The translations under genes and the position numbers were made by a program. Shown piece by piece: positions 40,201 to 53,286 of a DNA stretch of 64,000 nt (positions are counted from its first letter, which is position 1; each line of letters begins with the position of its first letter). Location: contig NW_002060943.1 of the NCBI RefSeq assembly GCF_000150275.1, positions 4,856,008 to 4,920,007 on the forward strand, written 5' to 3'. The notes beneath the pieces were generated by a model. The model did no database searches and was not told the DNA's origin. It saw nothing but the letters and a program-made list of their open reading frames with translations. Origin of the DNA: Trichoplax adhaerens. Taxonomy: Eukaryota > Placozoa > Uniplacotomia > Trichoplacea > Trichoplacidae.

Positions 40201-43200
40201 CTGGCACTGCTTCTAATATTGAAAGATTTTGACTTGGTCGGTTGATATTTCGCTCAGCATTTAAAAATTATCAACTGTTACTGATCCATCTCAAGTTAGA
40301 AATGACGCTATAAACCATCTGCGATAGAAGATACAGGTAAAAAATTTAAGGTATTTGCAATAGCTGGATAAGTTTCAACTTACAGTTCCGTTAAATTTTG
40401 TAAGAAGCTACAATCACTTGTTGGCAATCTATGTATTCGATTGTTTGAGAGCGATCTTATTTAGGATAAAGAGAAATTTTAGAAAGTGTTTGTGTAGACT
40501 AGTATAATTTTAGAGAAACTAAGAAAGCTTTTAGTCAATAAAGGTACTTACAAGGTTGTCAATGTAGGTAGTTTAGTAAAACATTTTACATTAAAATCTT
40601 GAATCTGATTATTGGAAAGCCGTCTAAATAGTTTTCCAGAAAATGTTTCTTATTATTTTGCTACAAATATTCATATTCGATTAAAATGTTAAGAATTGCA
40701 AATTTAGATAATGTCTATTCTTGCATATTAAAGCTATTACAGTAGGAAACAGCTAAAATTTTGTTATCCGACGCTATCATATTAACCCTGTAATATATAT
40801 CAGCACTGTAAGAATCATTTATTTCGTAATATTTGGCTGTATATTCCAAATTTGGTTAAAAATAGCCAGAAAATAGATTTTAATCTTCATCTTGTTGCGT
40901 GTTAGATAGTAATACATTTAGTAAGAGGGAGCTGACTTTACATCATTTTACTAGCATATATAATATGCATTTTAAATTGATCAGGTGCAAATTTGAGAAT
41001 CTAATGCACATGCCTATTAAGCTGTAATTTATCTAATCTGATGAAGCACCGTCTCCTATATTTTTCTAAGCTAACCATTGTTTTAAATGTAGATAAGATC
41101 GAATAATTACTATCTTATAGCCAACTACCAAATTGAATCAGAGTCTAAAATACGGTTAATTTGATGATATTTGAATATGGTGTTCGTACCATTGTGACTG
41201 ATTATTATCGTATAAATCAGTATTATTAATGTTTATCTTCACATATAGTGCCAATTCGTAATTAGTATATCATTGTAATGGTTACTGTATAACTTCAAAA
41301 TCATATGATTAACTGAATCGGGTAGTAAAAAATCCGATAGCTAAGTAATGATAGAATGTTGTATGTTATGGTTCATGTATTTTATGTTCAGCTCCAAACC
41401 AACAATTCAAGTACTTTCATAAGAAACTTTTCATAATCTTACAAACGCCGACGAATCGAACAGATTCTATAATTATGTCTACATCTTATCACTAGAATAT
41501 AGCGAGGTTTAATCAGCAAAGAAATTATATTTTTAGTAATCTTACAAAGTCGACAAACTGTGTAAGCCCTCAAAAAAAGTATCTTTTAAGGTAGTCAATT
41601 TATTCCTGGATAGATCCCTAATGGTAAGTAAAAATTAGACTTAATGTCAATACGTAACAAATCCAGGGTAAATTAAAAATCTAAAAGATAGCCAAGCTGT
41701 TTCAAATATTAAAGTCAAATTATTCTTCTATCCATGTGTCACAAACTTATGTTGCGAACTACTACACTAAACTAATAGATTACTTATGCCTTGCTCCTCT
41801 ACACCTGGAGATCTACTGTAGGTAGTTCTTTACTACTTTCGGTCACACAGGGATAAGTCTGTTCTAAAAGATTAGTATAGTTTTTATTAGTAGAGTAGCC
41901 GAGTACCTTCTCGTACACGATCTAATAAGGAACTCAGTAGCGGGTGCTAACGTATCGCCATTATTAATATCTATTGTATATAGGCTCTACTAATTAATTG
42001 CAAATACAATTATGCCTTTTGTCGTCTAGCAATCTAGACATTAATATTCTTAATTTCAATTATGCTTACCAGTATGATCCATTAGCTAAATACTGACAAA
42101 ATCTATTTAATTAGCAAGTACGGTGCTTTGCTCCGTAACACCATGCTACTACAGTTCACAATATATCTCGAACTAAAACGAAGGCAATTACATTCGACTA
42201 TTTTAAGCTGCCGACATTTTTCTATCGTTGCCGATGAATTAGCAACGTTATTAGATAATATCGATTAAATATTCTGTAGTTAAAGCCATTAATTGGCATT
42301 AAATTTCAGTAGATTGGATAGAAAATTAGAATATTTGTATTTAAAAGCATTTAGCATACAATCATAAATTTGTAAAAAATATTCAACAACCGCTAAGTTT
42401 GTAGTCTTACAATGTCGTTAGTTTTGGCAAATAATAGAATTGCTCCTGCTGCAATGTGCTCAATTGATTGGATGATAATATCCTTGATAATGACCGAAAA
42501 TGGATCTTGTTAACTGAGCTAAAAGTTGAATTTTAAAACAATTAATAGATCAAATTTCAATCTTACAATGAATGAAGACTATCTAAACCAAAAAAGGCAT
42601 TCTTATCCATGTAATTGATCCGATTGGAGAATAATTCCCTAAATGGATATGAAACCTTGTTATTCATTCGCGTTGTAGCCATATTGTACTCGTATGATGC
42701 AAATTAAGGTATTTCAATTATTGGGTAAAACAGGTTCGTTATCAGTATACAACGTTAGAGTTAATCTAAATTCTCAGTGTTTCATATCTTGTTTGCTATC
42801 TCGATATTACTCCAGTCTAAGATATCTGTTCGACATTAGTTTTTTGCACAAACGGGTAGGATAACTATATGATCATCATACGGTATACATGCAAACCACT
42901 AGAGATTGGCTACGGTGTTACATTCGTTGGGACAACAATTATAAAAATGTAAATACTAATATATCTTTTACTAAGAATGAATGGAAAAAATATCGGCAGA
43001 ACATTTTCTTTTATACTTACAATCTTTCAAGTGAGGATAATTCTTTAAATATATGTCCTTCTAGTTTTTCAATATAATTGTGAGGCAAGAAACTAAGAAA
43101 TAAATGCAATAATTAAATAAGCTCTTTTCGAGATCAATGTAATTTGTTTTCTTCACATAGGTAGCAAAAAACGAAAACCTTAATCACAACGGATCGTAAT

Positions 43201-46200
43201 TACTCTACTGTAATTGTCGTTGTGATGAAAAGATCAAACTATAGACAACCACATTTAATATTTATAGAAATTAATGATGATCAGATATTTCGATAATGAA
43301 AGATTTATAGTAAATCATCATTAAAGACAATAGCTTAAAAATGATTCCAGAACAATTTGGCTAGATGATCAAGTTCCAAAGTAATAGCTCTATTTGCAAT
43401 ATAAGAATTGCCTGTATTTCAGATTTGCAAGTCTGGGATAATGGAGTACTTTACAGGTGTTTTCGAACTGAATTCAATCAGTGAATAAGTAAACTAAGTA
43501 AATGATATTTTCCAGCCTAAGCTGAGTGTAACTTATCCTTCGATATTTTGTTCAATAACAGTTGCATGTACATTCGAAGTCAGCACTGTACTGTATATAA
43601 AGCTTGGTCTAAGCGATAATATTGTCGTCAGGCATATAAAAACTAAATTTCAGATCGAAGAAATTATCCTTAACTTGATTTATTTTTTAATTAAAGTAGT
43701 GTAACGTTGCAACCAATTATTGCATTGCACATTAAATTGTTTGTTTTTTTAAGAAATAATTATCGATGAGATTATCGACACTATTATTCAAATAAAATTT
43801 TAACTGAATACCAACTTATTTTGATTACGTGTACTTACAGCGTATTTAGTTGAGATAATCCTGTAAATGTCTCGTTTTTAATTTCCGTTAGATAGTTGTT
43901 GCTAAGAATTCTTATTAAAGAAGACATTTCTTACGAAAGTAATAGAATAAATTAAATAACATAGTCCTTAATAGCTGTCATCTAGGATCTTACAAAATTG
44001 ATAGTTTAGTCATATTGGCAAAATTGAATTTTTCTAGTTCTTTGATTTCGTTTGTGGTTAGTTCTCTGTTATAGCAAAGAATTGTATACTTTAACTAATG
44101 TTTATAGATAATGTAGAACACATCTATCTAAAAGCTTGGTACCACTACTGAATCTCGCTTATGGACTAAAGAGTATATAAACTTACAATGTTCTGATAGC
44201 TCCTGCTTGCCCTTTTAAAGCCATCAGGCTAGTTAAATTATTTAAAGAAACCTTTCTAGAAAGTTTAATGCCATATATATATGAATTTTATGCGCAGTTA
44301 GTAAAGTATAAGCTAAAACTGACATCACACATCGATATAAATTAGCTATTTTTACAAATTCAGTAAGCCTGACAAGCCATTTAAAAATCCTTCGCCAATT
44401 TCTCCAATTCGATTAGCATCTAAATGCCTTTGAAATTGATCAATTGGAACAAATAGTAACTATTTAATTAAATAATGTACCCATGTAAGGTAGTGTTATT
44501 AATTTTTTTCCATATTTCTCAAACTAACAGAAAATTCAATTGATGAAGATCTTCAAATAAATTGTCTGGTAAATATTGAATCTGGTTGTCTTGTAAATCT
44601 CTGTAACAGAATTTCGGATCAGAATGATGCTAATTATGGTGGCAAAAAATAATCAATCTATATTGTTTCTTGGAATGCTACTTGTATTGATTAAAATCTC
44701 GATTAATGAATAGCTATTGCAACTGTGCTCATTAAAGTCTATATTGTAGTATTTAGAGTTTTTTACAATATTACTAAATTTGTTCATGAAACTTTTCTCA
44801 ACAGATTATAGGACAAGGATCCGGTTATTATTTTTCAATAATTTGCTATTTCATATACGTCATGGTACGAATCACCGTAAAGAGTAAATGATTAAATTTA
44901 GTGGTAAACATTTATATATGGAGAAAACTAATAATGACTTACAGTAAGAACTACGATAGTTATTATTTTATTACAGTAAATTATACTGTACTGTAGTAAG
45001 AGTTCTTATACGGTAACTAATGTTAATTGATTATAATGTTATGCCATGTAACGTTTGTGATGAATATCCTGAAGATATTCAGTTACAGATGATACTATAA
45101 ATAATTCTGAGTATGGACATACTGTAATCTAATTATCTAGAATCGTTCAGTACATGTCTAAAATTATGAATAATTTCTGTACTAATTTAGCTATACAATA
45201 TGAACTAAATTTCAAGAACTACTGTTATGACTGATACATGATAGCTGCTGCTGAAGAGTATTTAAGCTCGGCAAATAGTTGAATAAAGAAGAGTTCTATA
45301 GTTGTTTAACGTAGAAGCAAAGGCGTCTAAATTCTTGTGAGATAGTTAAGGGATACTGAATTCCCAAGACTATAGTGATTTAGAGATTTGCTATACGTTA
45401 TCTTTGTCACGAAGCTGGTTTGTGACTGTATATTATCAAATGTTAAATTTGATATTTTGGCTTCAATAATGTATTCTTTGAATTGATACAGCTTTCAGAC
45501 ATGAGGAGTTTAAAAGATCAAAATATGAATAAATTGTTAAAGTTATGGACCCTGTGAAATGTGGAAATAAAATTTCTAATATAATTCTAGTACATGTGTA
45601 TTCTAAAGGAGTTTAGGTTATGCCGCTAATTAATCAATAACTATTTTCTATCAACGATCTGATTAACAATAATTTTTAAAATACATATGAGAATCTGAAT
45701 ATTTTATCAATCCGTAAAAGGTCTTGACTTAGTCCTATAAATCCTGCAGCGCTATCGCATTAATCAAAGTTCTAAATATATTTTAGTAAACGATTTTAAA
45801 TACGCTATTACTATCTTACAATGTTAAAAGCGACGATAATCCCTTGAAGTGTAGAGGTTCGACAGACTTTAAACGATTACTTAGCAAGAACCTAAGAAGC
45901 ATTGAAGTGAAGAATGACGCGGTCAATTAAGTGCATTACTATTTTTGTAAATAATGCGCTATTAATTCTTGGCAAGAACCTTCTGATAGTTAGAAGTAGG
46001 CATCATTAATGTAAGCTAATGCTATTCAAAATGAATCTAAGCAGTGCAGTAAATTAAAAAGTAGGTATGAATGCTAGAAAAAGCTATGAAACTTCCAGAT
46101 GAAATGCTAAGGATTCTTGGTAAGAATATAATTTATATGGTAAAATAAATAGCCTGTATGACTGATCAATAGGCCGGCTAAAACATCAAATGAAGTTTTA

Positions 46201-49176
46201 ATTAAATACATTTAGGTAAGCAACTATCCCAGACTATGAAGTAAGCAATACATAAACATGTACGTATATCAAATAAAAGCAATATCCTATAGTAAAATAT
46301 AGATATAACTGATTGAAATTGATACAATAACGTTACATAGAATGATAAAATTGCTTCAAACACGAATCGGTTGGCAATTTCATTATTGGAGTGTTACAGT
46401 GTTATTACTGTATTACAGTAGAAATATCAATGTTAGGATAATTCTGTTAGACTATCCTTATTTAGTTAACTTCTAATTTGGATATACTGTGTTTTAATAT
46501 AGCACTGACTTTTTTGACAGTGACACTTATACACATACTGAAATTAATAGTTATAGTAGGAAATGCAAATCATCTACTTACAGTTCGAATCATTGTAATT
46601 GTAATTTACTTATGGTAGACTGTAAATTATCATGGAAATGTTCCGTGATAGGACATATCGTAATCTGACTATTCTGTATTAGTCATTATATGTCTATGTT
46701 CGTAAATACTGTTGTCTGCATTAAGGGAGCAGTAGCTAAAATTAATATCTAATTCAGTAAATGATTCCAATGTTAATTGTATTAACTATGACTCATGAAC
46801 TATTGAGGAATAGTATATAAATGCAGTATATCGTGAAATAAAGTGAATTCTTAAACTTAGTGTTTAACGTAAAATACGAGGCGTTTAAGTCTTTGTATAG
46901 ACTGCTAGTAGAGCAAAAGTGTTTGTGATAGTGCAGATATCGTTCCTTGATACGTGGTTCAAGGAATTGACTTATTGATCGTACATTACGTTATCTTGTT
47001 GCAAAGCTGTTTTGTGGCATGGAGTAAGAAGTAATGCCTCAACTACATTATGTGCATATTTCGAAATATCAATTATAATAGGCTATATCTTCATCTTAGC
47101 TTCATAACTAAAGGAGCAGAACTGAATTTTGAAAAAGCTAATTAGTTTTTAAAAACTTACAAGAAATGTAGCTGGGTTAAATTAGCGAATTGATAATCAG
47201 CTAATTTAGAAATTCTGTTATATCCTAAATGTCTATAAAAATTGTAAAATTTTAAAGATCAGTTTTCGTCAATAAGTTATTTAATAGAAAAGATAAAAAA
47301 AATTCGTTTATTATTGCCATACATGTAGAAAAATTTACTATAATTAATTCAAGAACTTACAACAAATTCAGCTGTTTAAGATATCTAAATAAGCTAGGAT
47401 CCAGTTCTTCAATCGTATTTCTTTCTAGTGATCTATTTATATTAATAATATTAATGCAGATATATCATTACTTTTTATGCTACTATTAGTTTCTCTTCTT
47501 ATCGGTACATAAATGATGATTTACAATGTTGAGAGTTGAGTCAAATTGTTAAAGGAATCTGGAGCTATACGCTGAATTTTGTTGGAGCCAGCATCGCTGT
47601 AATATAGGGTAAGATAGTAAAAGTTAAAATTAACCATTTCATTAATTTAAACTATAATGATAGAATAAGATTAATCAAGCGGTTGAACACTTGGATATGA
47701 AAAGTGCTTAATGAAACACGAGGAATCATGTCCAAGCGACTACAAAAGTCCAATGGCAGTTGCCATGAAAATATTATTTTAGAAACATAAGTGTATACGA
47801 AAATGCTTTGCTGATACAGTAGAAGTATTGGCTTACAAAGTCCTCAGTCCAAAGAATGCTTTCAAATTTTCCGGCTTTAGTTCTTTGATCAAATTATCTT
47901 TTAACAAACTAGTGTGTAATTCAACAGAAATAATTAAATTAATATGATGCCTTGTTACTTCCCGATGATTATTCTTTAGAAAATAGAATTAAAGTATCCA
48001 AATATATCATAAGGTCATGAAAGTGTACATAATCTTGCTATGAATTTGATTCAATAATTCTAGGACACACAGAATCAATACAATATTGCTATCACTCTTG
48101 ATATCCTTTTCTGTATTAATGTACGGACATTGAATATTATTTTGCTAAGTTATCCCTTCAAAACTGACTGAAACTCTTTTCGTTATGAAGGTTACCCTAA
48201 TCGCCTACGTGTATTATAGATGATATACAAAGCGAATCCCACATGCAAGATATACAGCTGTATTTTAAGTAGATACGTGAATGGCTGGCAGATATTTTTT
48301 ATATGCATTTGTGACGATATATATCATGCAAGATTTTGTAACAAAATCGAACGACAAGGAGAAAATATGCTTATAGCGTAAACTATTATCGTTATCATTC
48401 TACAAAGCGCCAACGGTAAATTTAAAATGTTAAATTTAACAACTTACTAAATTTTCCAAATTGATAAATCGACTTTTGGTACGTTGATTAGTTCATGTAA
48501 TGAACAATCTATTTTTTCCGAATCACATTTACATACAGCCGGGCAAGTGATATTAACTGTGGATGAAGCAAAAATAGTTGTTACGAGTATATTAAAACCT
48601 ATCAAATTAATCTGATATTCCTTACCGCACATTTCAATATAGTTGTATATTGAACATCTGCGAACGACTGGATCAGTATTTATAAACAATGGCGACGAAA
48701 AGCAACAATTTACTTCTTTACAAATTTTTTTCTCTGGATAACCTATCAAATAATTTATTGCAGGACAATTTTCAAAATAAATCAATTATTATGACAACTC
48801 TGACCGATCTAGTTGCTTACTCAATAACAATCTAGTCTATTTAAAGTTATGGAACAGCTAAAAATATTTGTTACCCAGATCTTGAGACTCATTTACCCGT
48901 CGGTATTGCAACCATTTATAAGCTGGTTCATTGATAAAGAAAATAGGAAAATTAATTACTAGACATCTTAGCTGGAATAAATTATGATTATATATTTTTT
49001 ACTAATGAACAAAATCTATTAATACGTAAAATTGATTTATTACAACTTTTTATATATACCGCAATATTTTTCGTCTGAGCCATCATGACAATCATTCTTG
49101 TAATCGCACCAGTCTGTATAAGAAATACAAGCACCATCATCACACTCTAACAGCGCCTTAGGTATATCAGGTGCAC
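31285..49176 (-). CDS. Giant LRR-containing class A GPCR (LGR/relaxin-receptor type), 5' end not resolved
   Basis: Minus-strand gene. The LDLa exon (49060-49176) carries five of the six LDLa cysteines and the calcium-site DCHDGSDEKYC. The LRR N-cap exon (48448-48556) reads CPAVCKCDSEKIDC. Thirty-three one-repeat LRR exons follow (listed separately). The terminal exon (31285-32368) holds a cysteine hinge (YLCCLVPGTVERC...STCENLLAH), seven membrane helices and the tail. GPCR marks: GN in TM1 (ALIGN), LAFTDLL in TM2, DRY in IDRYICVVYPL, CWMPFY in TM6 and NPYLY in TM7, with TM3/ECL2 cysteines (HPFCVF, SVCLP). All joints keep one phase and give 1,227 codons plus the stop, with no internal stop. 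The LDLa-LRR-7TM order is that of RXFP1/2 and snail GRL101-like receptors, which sit at the plasma membrane and signal through G proteins. Its ligand cannot be told. The signal peptide and first LDLa cysteine are missing and must lie upstream. Confidence 0.9.
36885..37096. repeat. Tandem duplication, period 113 bp, about 1.9 copies
   Basis: Both units carry CTAGATAAG, then TTACAGCAGCTA, then AAGCTACTC and TAGTTCTACT with GAAGCTAC. The TAGATAAG anchor starts at 36903 and 37016. The duplication lies in the receptor intron just upstream, on the minus strand, of the LRR exon at 37100-37171. It does not include that exon. Confidence 0.8.
39481..39915 (+). mobile_element. Solo LTR, 435 bp, subfamily A deletion form
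   Basis: Starts TGTCACGGTACGAACTACCG and ends TTGGTTTGTGACA. It is flanked by a perfect 5-bp direct repeat GAAGT (39476-39480 and 39916-39920). It contains a TATATAAA box followed by GAATAAAG, as expected of a retrotransposon LTR in plus orientation. It shares its ends and much of its 3' part with the 570-bp copies but lacks about 135 bp. No internal gag-pol region is attached. Confidence 0.85.
41737..42140 (-). mobile_element. Solo LTR, 404 bp, minus orientation
   Basis: On plus it reads TGTCACAAACTTATGTTGCG ... CTCCGTAACA. The left end is the reverse complement of the 3' end shared by the other LTRs. It is flanked by a perfect 5-bp duplication CCATG (41732-41736 and 42141-42145). A TATATA-type box is present on the minus strand. 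This is the only copy in the same direction as the receptor gene; it sits between LRR exons 41546-41617 and 42411-42482. Confidence 0.75.
43183..43226. repeat. Imperfect hairpin in receptor intron
   Basis: ATCACAACG (43183-43191) pairs with CGTTGTGAT (43218-43226). Inside, AATTAC pairs with GTAATT. This is a 44-base stem-loop. It is short, in an intron, and no RNA class can be assigned. Confidence 0.45.
44858..45427 (+). mobile_element. Solo LTR, 570 bp, subfamily A (diverged ends)
   Basis: Nearly identical over its whole length to 55138-55707, including TAGTGGTAAACATTTATATA, GAGTATTTAAGCTCGG, GAATAAAG and TTGTCACGAAGCTGGTTTGT. Both tips carry a point change (CGTCAT and GTGACT), and the flanks ATATA/GTATA match at four of five bases. 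This is an older, slightly decayed insertion in the receptor intron. Confidence 0.8.
46392..47019 (+). mobile_element. Solo LTR, 628 bp, subfamily B
   Basis: Begins TGTTACAGTG and ends GCTGTTTTGTGGCA. It is flanked by a perfect 5-bp duplication TGGAG (46387-46391 and 47020-47024). It is close to identical to the 629-bp copy at 54438-55066 through most of its length. It carries AGTATATAAATGCAG, a TATA-like box. Confidence 0.85.
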
Positions 49177-52100
49177 CTGAAAGGAAATTAAAAAAGCTTA
49201 CAAATCAATTTCATCATCATTTAATCGGAATATATGATTACAATGATATTCGTGATCAGAATAAATTACAACTTGATGATAAACGTAAAACAATACTAAT
49301 TATATTAACATAGTTATATAGGCTTATTTCAAATGAGATAATTCACTAATTGATAGCTCAAATAGATTATATAATAAAATAAACAACAAAAATTTCATGA
49401 AGTATGGTATATAATGTGTAAGGTATAAAGTTTAAACCCAGATTAATAGTGACTTGTACGTGTCTATCTAAAAAGTCTTCAATATCTTACAATGGTTAAA
49501 TTTATTTCATATATTGAATGCATTACAGCCAAAATATCCTAAAAGATTTAGATATCAAAATAGTCAAATTATGACGTATCTAATTATGAAATCTTTAATA
49601 TCTTAAAATAATTTACTTTTTCATTTATTACAATCATTGGAGCTAAAGTATATTGCAAAGTTTACTTTTAAAAATAGTCAATTCTATGACACCCATACCA
49701 GTAGTATCGTCTGTCTACTTTCTGATTGATCAAGGATACTCGCTTACGCGGGCACTTATTTCGAAATAATAAATTCACGTCTTAATAGCTTCATAATAAA
49801 ATAGTCGAATCCATATAACAGATATATAGTATATAATGATACAAGTTTATTCATTTTTCGTTTACTTTATGGTTTAATGTAGTCATTTAATCTTAATATT
49901 TGGTTTATTAAATGTTCAGGATTTGATTTCATACTTCGCTTGTACCAGATATTTTGCCTCACTAAAAATTATTTCAGTTGAAAATGATGAAAAAATACGG
50001 GCTTAACTATTGGAAAAGAGCCTTAGCTTTGAAAACCTATCAATAGTTTTATTATTTTATCGTTCAGACTTTGTTATAGTTGCACTGTCAAATGTACGTA
50101 TGGACCGAAATTTTAAATACTGGGGTTAAGTAAGGCATTATGTGCTAGCATTAATCATATTAAGTATCATAATCATGCTTTTGTCATATCAATATTTAGA
50201 CATGTTACAGTAGCTAAAGAGATAGATATTGGGCGTACCGGTACGAGATTACCACTAAGAATACAAGTATACTGCAGAACTGGACTTTCTTTTAAGGTAT
50301 TACCCTAACTACATGGAATTTAATATCTGAAAAACAAATCTATAACGTACATAGACAAACAATAAAACGACGATCTTATTGAATATCTAATGCACTAAAA
50401 TTGCAGACGGCTATTATTAATATCTAAATATATAGATTAGGCTCTTATGCAATTACATTTTCTTGTAACCTCTTAACGAATTATCGGTAGTCGATTATAT
50501 TATGTGCGGGATTAAGCTAGTGACTACATACTGTAAATACTGACTGTGCAATAAATATTCTACCACTGCTATGACTAAATTAAAATTTGTTTAAGGTGCT
50601 CTAGATGACATTATGACGTAATATTGAAACAATATGCATAAATTGAATCTCTCAATAGGATAAGCAACGTAAGCAATGCAAAAATTTCTGTATACTTTTA
50701 GATCATAATGTTCGCATATAGTTAGCGATTTGAATATATAATGACATCTCTGCTAATAAAATCATTAGCCGCAGCCAATAATGCTAAATTCTGTCTAATC
50801 TATTGCAGAATGCCATCGATGTATGTAATGAAATCTAAGTATATGATAAATGCATCGTCATCAAATTGCGGTATTAGACTGAGCAGATTTGCGTACTATA
50901 ATACAAGGTAGAGTAAAAGTGAGACGAATAGCCTAAAAGATATTTATAAGCTTGTATCTCTTAACAAACTAATATAACCTTAAACCGTTTTCTGTCTATC
51001 TCATTAAGTAGATGACAACTTTAAGTGATATACTAAACTATAGATCGAACTATGCGAACAGCAACTTCTATAGTAAAATATAATTTATAAAATACGTATA
51101 CGTATAAAATGTGGCAGTAATTAAAAAGATATTCCGGTTATTTCTTTATGAAACACTACGAAAAGTTGTTTTAGATTTAAGTTAGGGAGACAAATTGTGA
51201 TCAGTGTAGGAATACTTTTAATTCATTCCAAATCTGTAATATAAATATTGGAAGGAATAACTTCAAGATCATAATCGGTAGCATAAAATTACGACTTTGT
51301 TCGAAATTTTTGACTACGCATAGCAGTCAGTAAATTCAAAATTAACTAATAGTAATTTGAGATAATTAAAAATATTTCGATTGCTTTTATTCTACTTAAG
51401 GATCCGGTAATCGTTGACTTTTTTCTATTTACGGAGCTAATGAATATTTCCTAGATACGTACATGCTTAGAAAGGTAGAAATAATTTTTACTATCTTCGA
51501 TATATTATATATCATTAATAGCTCTTGGCAATATTTTAGATTACGTACAGCTATGAAATTGAAAATGCAATAACATAAATTAGAAATAATTAAACGACTA
51601 TTGTGTCTTATTACTTTCAGGTGATGGGATGAAGTGTAAACGGTACTTCCTGTTTATTAATAAACACTTTCATTATACGCGGATATGAAAAATATTTAGG
51701 AATAATAGCAGACATTATCTCAGGTATTAGTTGAATGATAAAACACTGGGAGCAATATTCTAAATCATGCTAGTAGCAATGCTTTCAAGACAACAAATGG
51801 AAATTAGAAATAATTTAGACATTATCTCAACCCTTTTCATCAATTATAGATTAAGGAGCATAAAAATCCAAGCACAGAAATTACATAAAGTATTTCCTAA
51901 ATGGGTATCCATTTTCAGTACTATAAATAGCAGTAATTTCAAATTACATCATGTGCGACGTAATGCTTTGATAAATAAAAGTGGAGTTTTAAATTGTACA
52001 TATGGGTAATATTTTCTGAATAAAACAAAATAAATTATCAATAACTTTCAAGCTCTCCAACGTTACTATTGCGTGTATGGTTTGATAAACATTTCTATGA

Positions 52101-53286
52101 TACCAGTGTATTTAAAAATAAAATGGAACGGTCCCAAGACTATCTGCTGTTTAGTATAATTTTATAAAAGGTTTTTGAAAGGATGCTTTGATCAGATAGA
52201 CAGAAAATATTTCCATCACAAAATAAAAAGAGATTAAGCATAATTTTCAAATTAACTTAGTCATTGACATTTATCGCAGCCGATTTATTGGCATGATATA
52301 AGCTACGGTACCAAATATACAATAGTAAGTACCAGCAAGATATGCGTGAATGGAAAAAAGTTAAGGTATTATATTTGGCTCTGCATCGAATTCTGAAATT
52401 AAAGGCACTTTTTTATAACAGCATCTACAAATATATCGCGCCTGAGAACGAGGAAATTAATACAATCTAGTGATTTTCCCTGCTTTTATTTTAAAAGGGT
52501 TTTGGGTCATATTTGATGTTATCCTATAGATTTGCATAATTCAATCGTTGAAAAAACTATGGGTGTCATTGAAAGAGTATATTATTATTCGTCTACGGAA
52601 TTTAAATAGATTCTGAGCGAGTGATATATCCGTTGTAAATTTGTATTATATTATGAGTAGGCATTCTATAATATAATAGATTGTGTTGGCTGAGCACGGT
52701 ACAGTCTAATTATTACTTTATATCATAAATTTTCGATAGTAAAAGGATTTTATGAATAAGGATAGGATTTTAATAAGGCCGATTGTCTTTTATAGTACAG
52801 GAAGTCAGTATCCAACTATGCTATAAATATACTAAAAATTAAAAATCTTTCGTGATATATCTTTTGAGTCGCCTAAGTATAGAAATTGAAAATATGTAAG
52901 AGCAGTTAGATCTGCTAAATCTATTTGTGTTAGAAATCTTTCTATCATTTAATCACCATCCTCCATGATTTAGCTATAGTTTCTGTTAGCAATTTGAGCT
53001 TCAATAGCACAAATTTTAGCTGAATGGCTAATTAAGAGATATGTATTTGATATAATTCAAGCACAACTAGTTCCTCGGAATACTTTACAATCATTAATTA
53101 GTACATTTAAGAACTATATTTTCAGGAACGGAAGCACCACTTCAACTACTAATGGATTAGAAAATGAGAGCCGTCTTTCGACATGCCTAATTACTACAAG
53201 CCATTTTAGATTTTCATAATTTGGTTAGCTATTTCTTTCTCTATCGATTGAAACCGTATAGTTAACTTAACACCGTTTTATAATCT

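Larger units (their letters stand above)
33118..47908 (-). repeat. Array of 33 single-LRR exons, all of symmetric phase
   Basis: In transcript order: 47837-47908, 47525-47596, 47361-47432, 47161-47232, 45820-45891, 44529-44600, 44356-44427, 44187-44255, 43994-44065, 43839-43910, 43021-43092, 42567-42638, 42411-42482, 41546-41617, 40552-40623, 40384-40455, 38710-38781, 38509-38580, 38330-38398, 38073-38144, 37874-37945, 37347-37418, 37100-37171, 36366-36437, 36163-36234, 35984-36055, 35564-35635, 35102-35173, 34726-34797, 34550-34624, 34256-34330, 33774-33845, 33118-33189. Twenty-nine are 72 nt, two 69 and two 75. Each starts with the last base of a codon, ends with two bases of Leu or similar, and encodes one repeat of the form xLxxNxIxxL...F..L..L, for example DLSRNKLTTLKDTFFEGLHS. 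I translated nearly all; none has a stop. Confidence 0.9.

Noticed and set aside
41443-41514. Possible extra LRR exon after a CTTAC donor-like site
   Set aside because: There is no acceptor at the expected distance and no LRR pattern in any phase.
42889-43077. Open frame on plus
   Set aside because: It overlaps antisense to the LRR exon 43021-43092, which fits the phase and pattern of its neighbours.
48447-48785. Full 112-codon minus frame as a separate small secreted protein
   Set aside because: Only 48448-48556 fits the receptor: an acceptor at 48557 gives the correct phase from the LDLa exon. The upstream part of the frame is intron read-through.
49501-49572. Possible extra LRR exon (donor-like CTTAC at 49496)
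   Set aside because: No acceptor at 69-75 nt and no LRR consensus.
50203-50300. Sequence starting TGTTACAGTAGC like an LTR start
   Set aside because: No matching 3' end or target-site duplication was found downstream.
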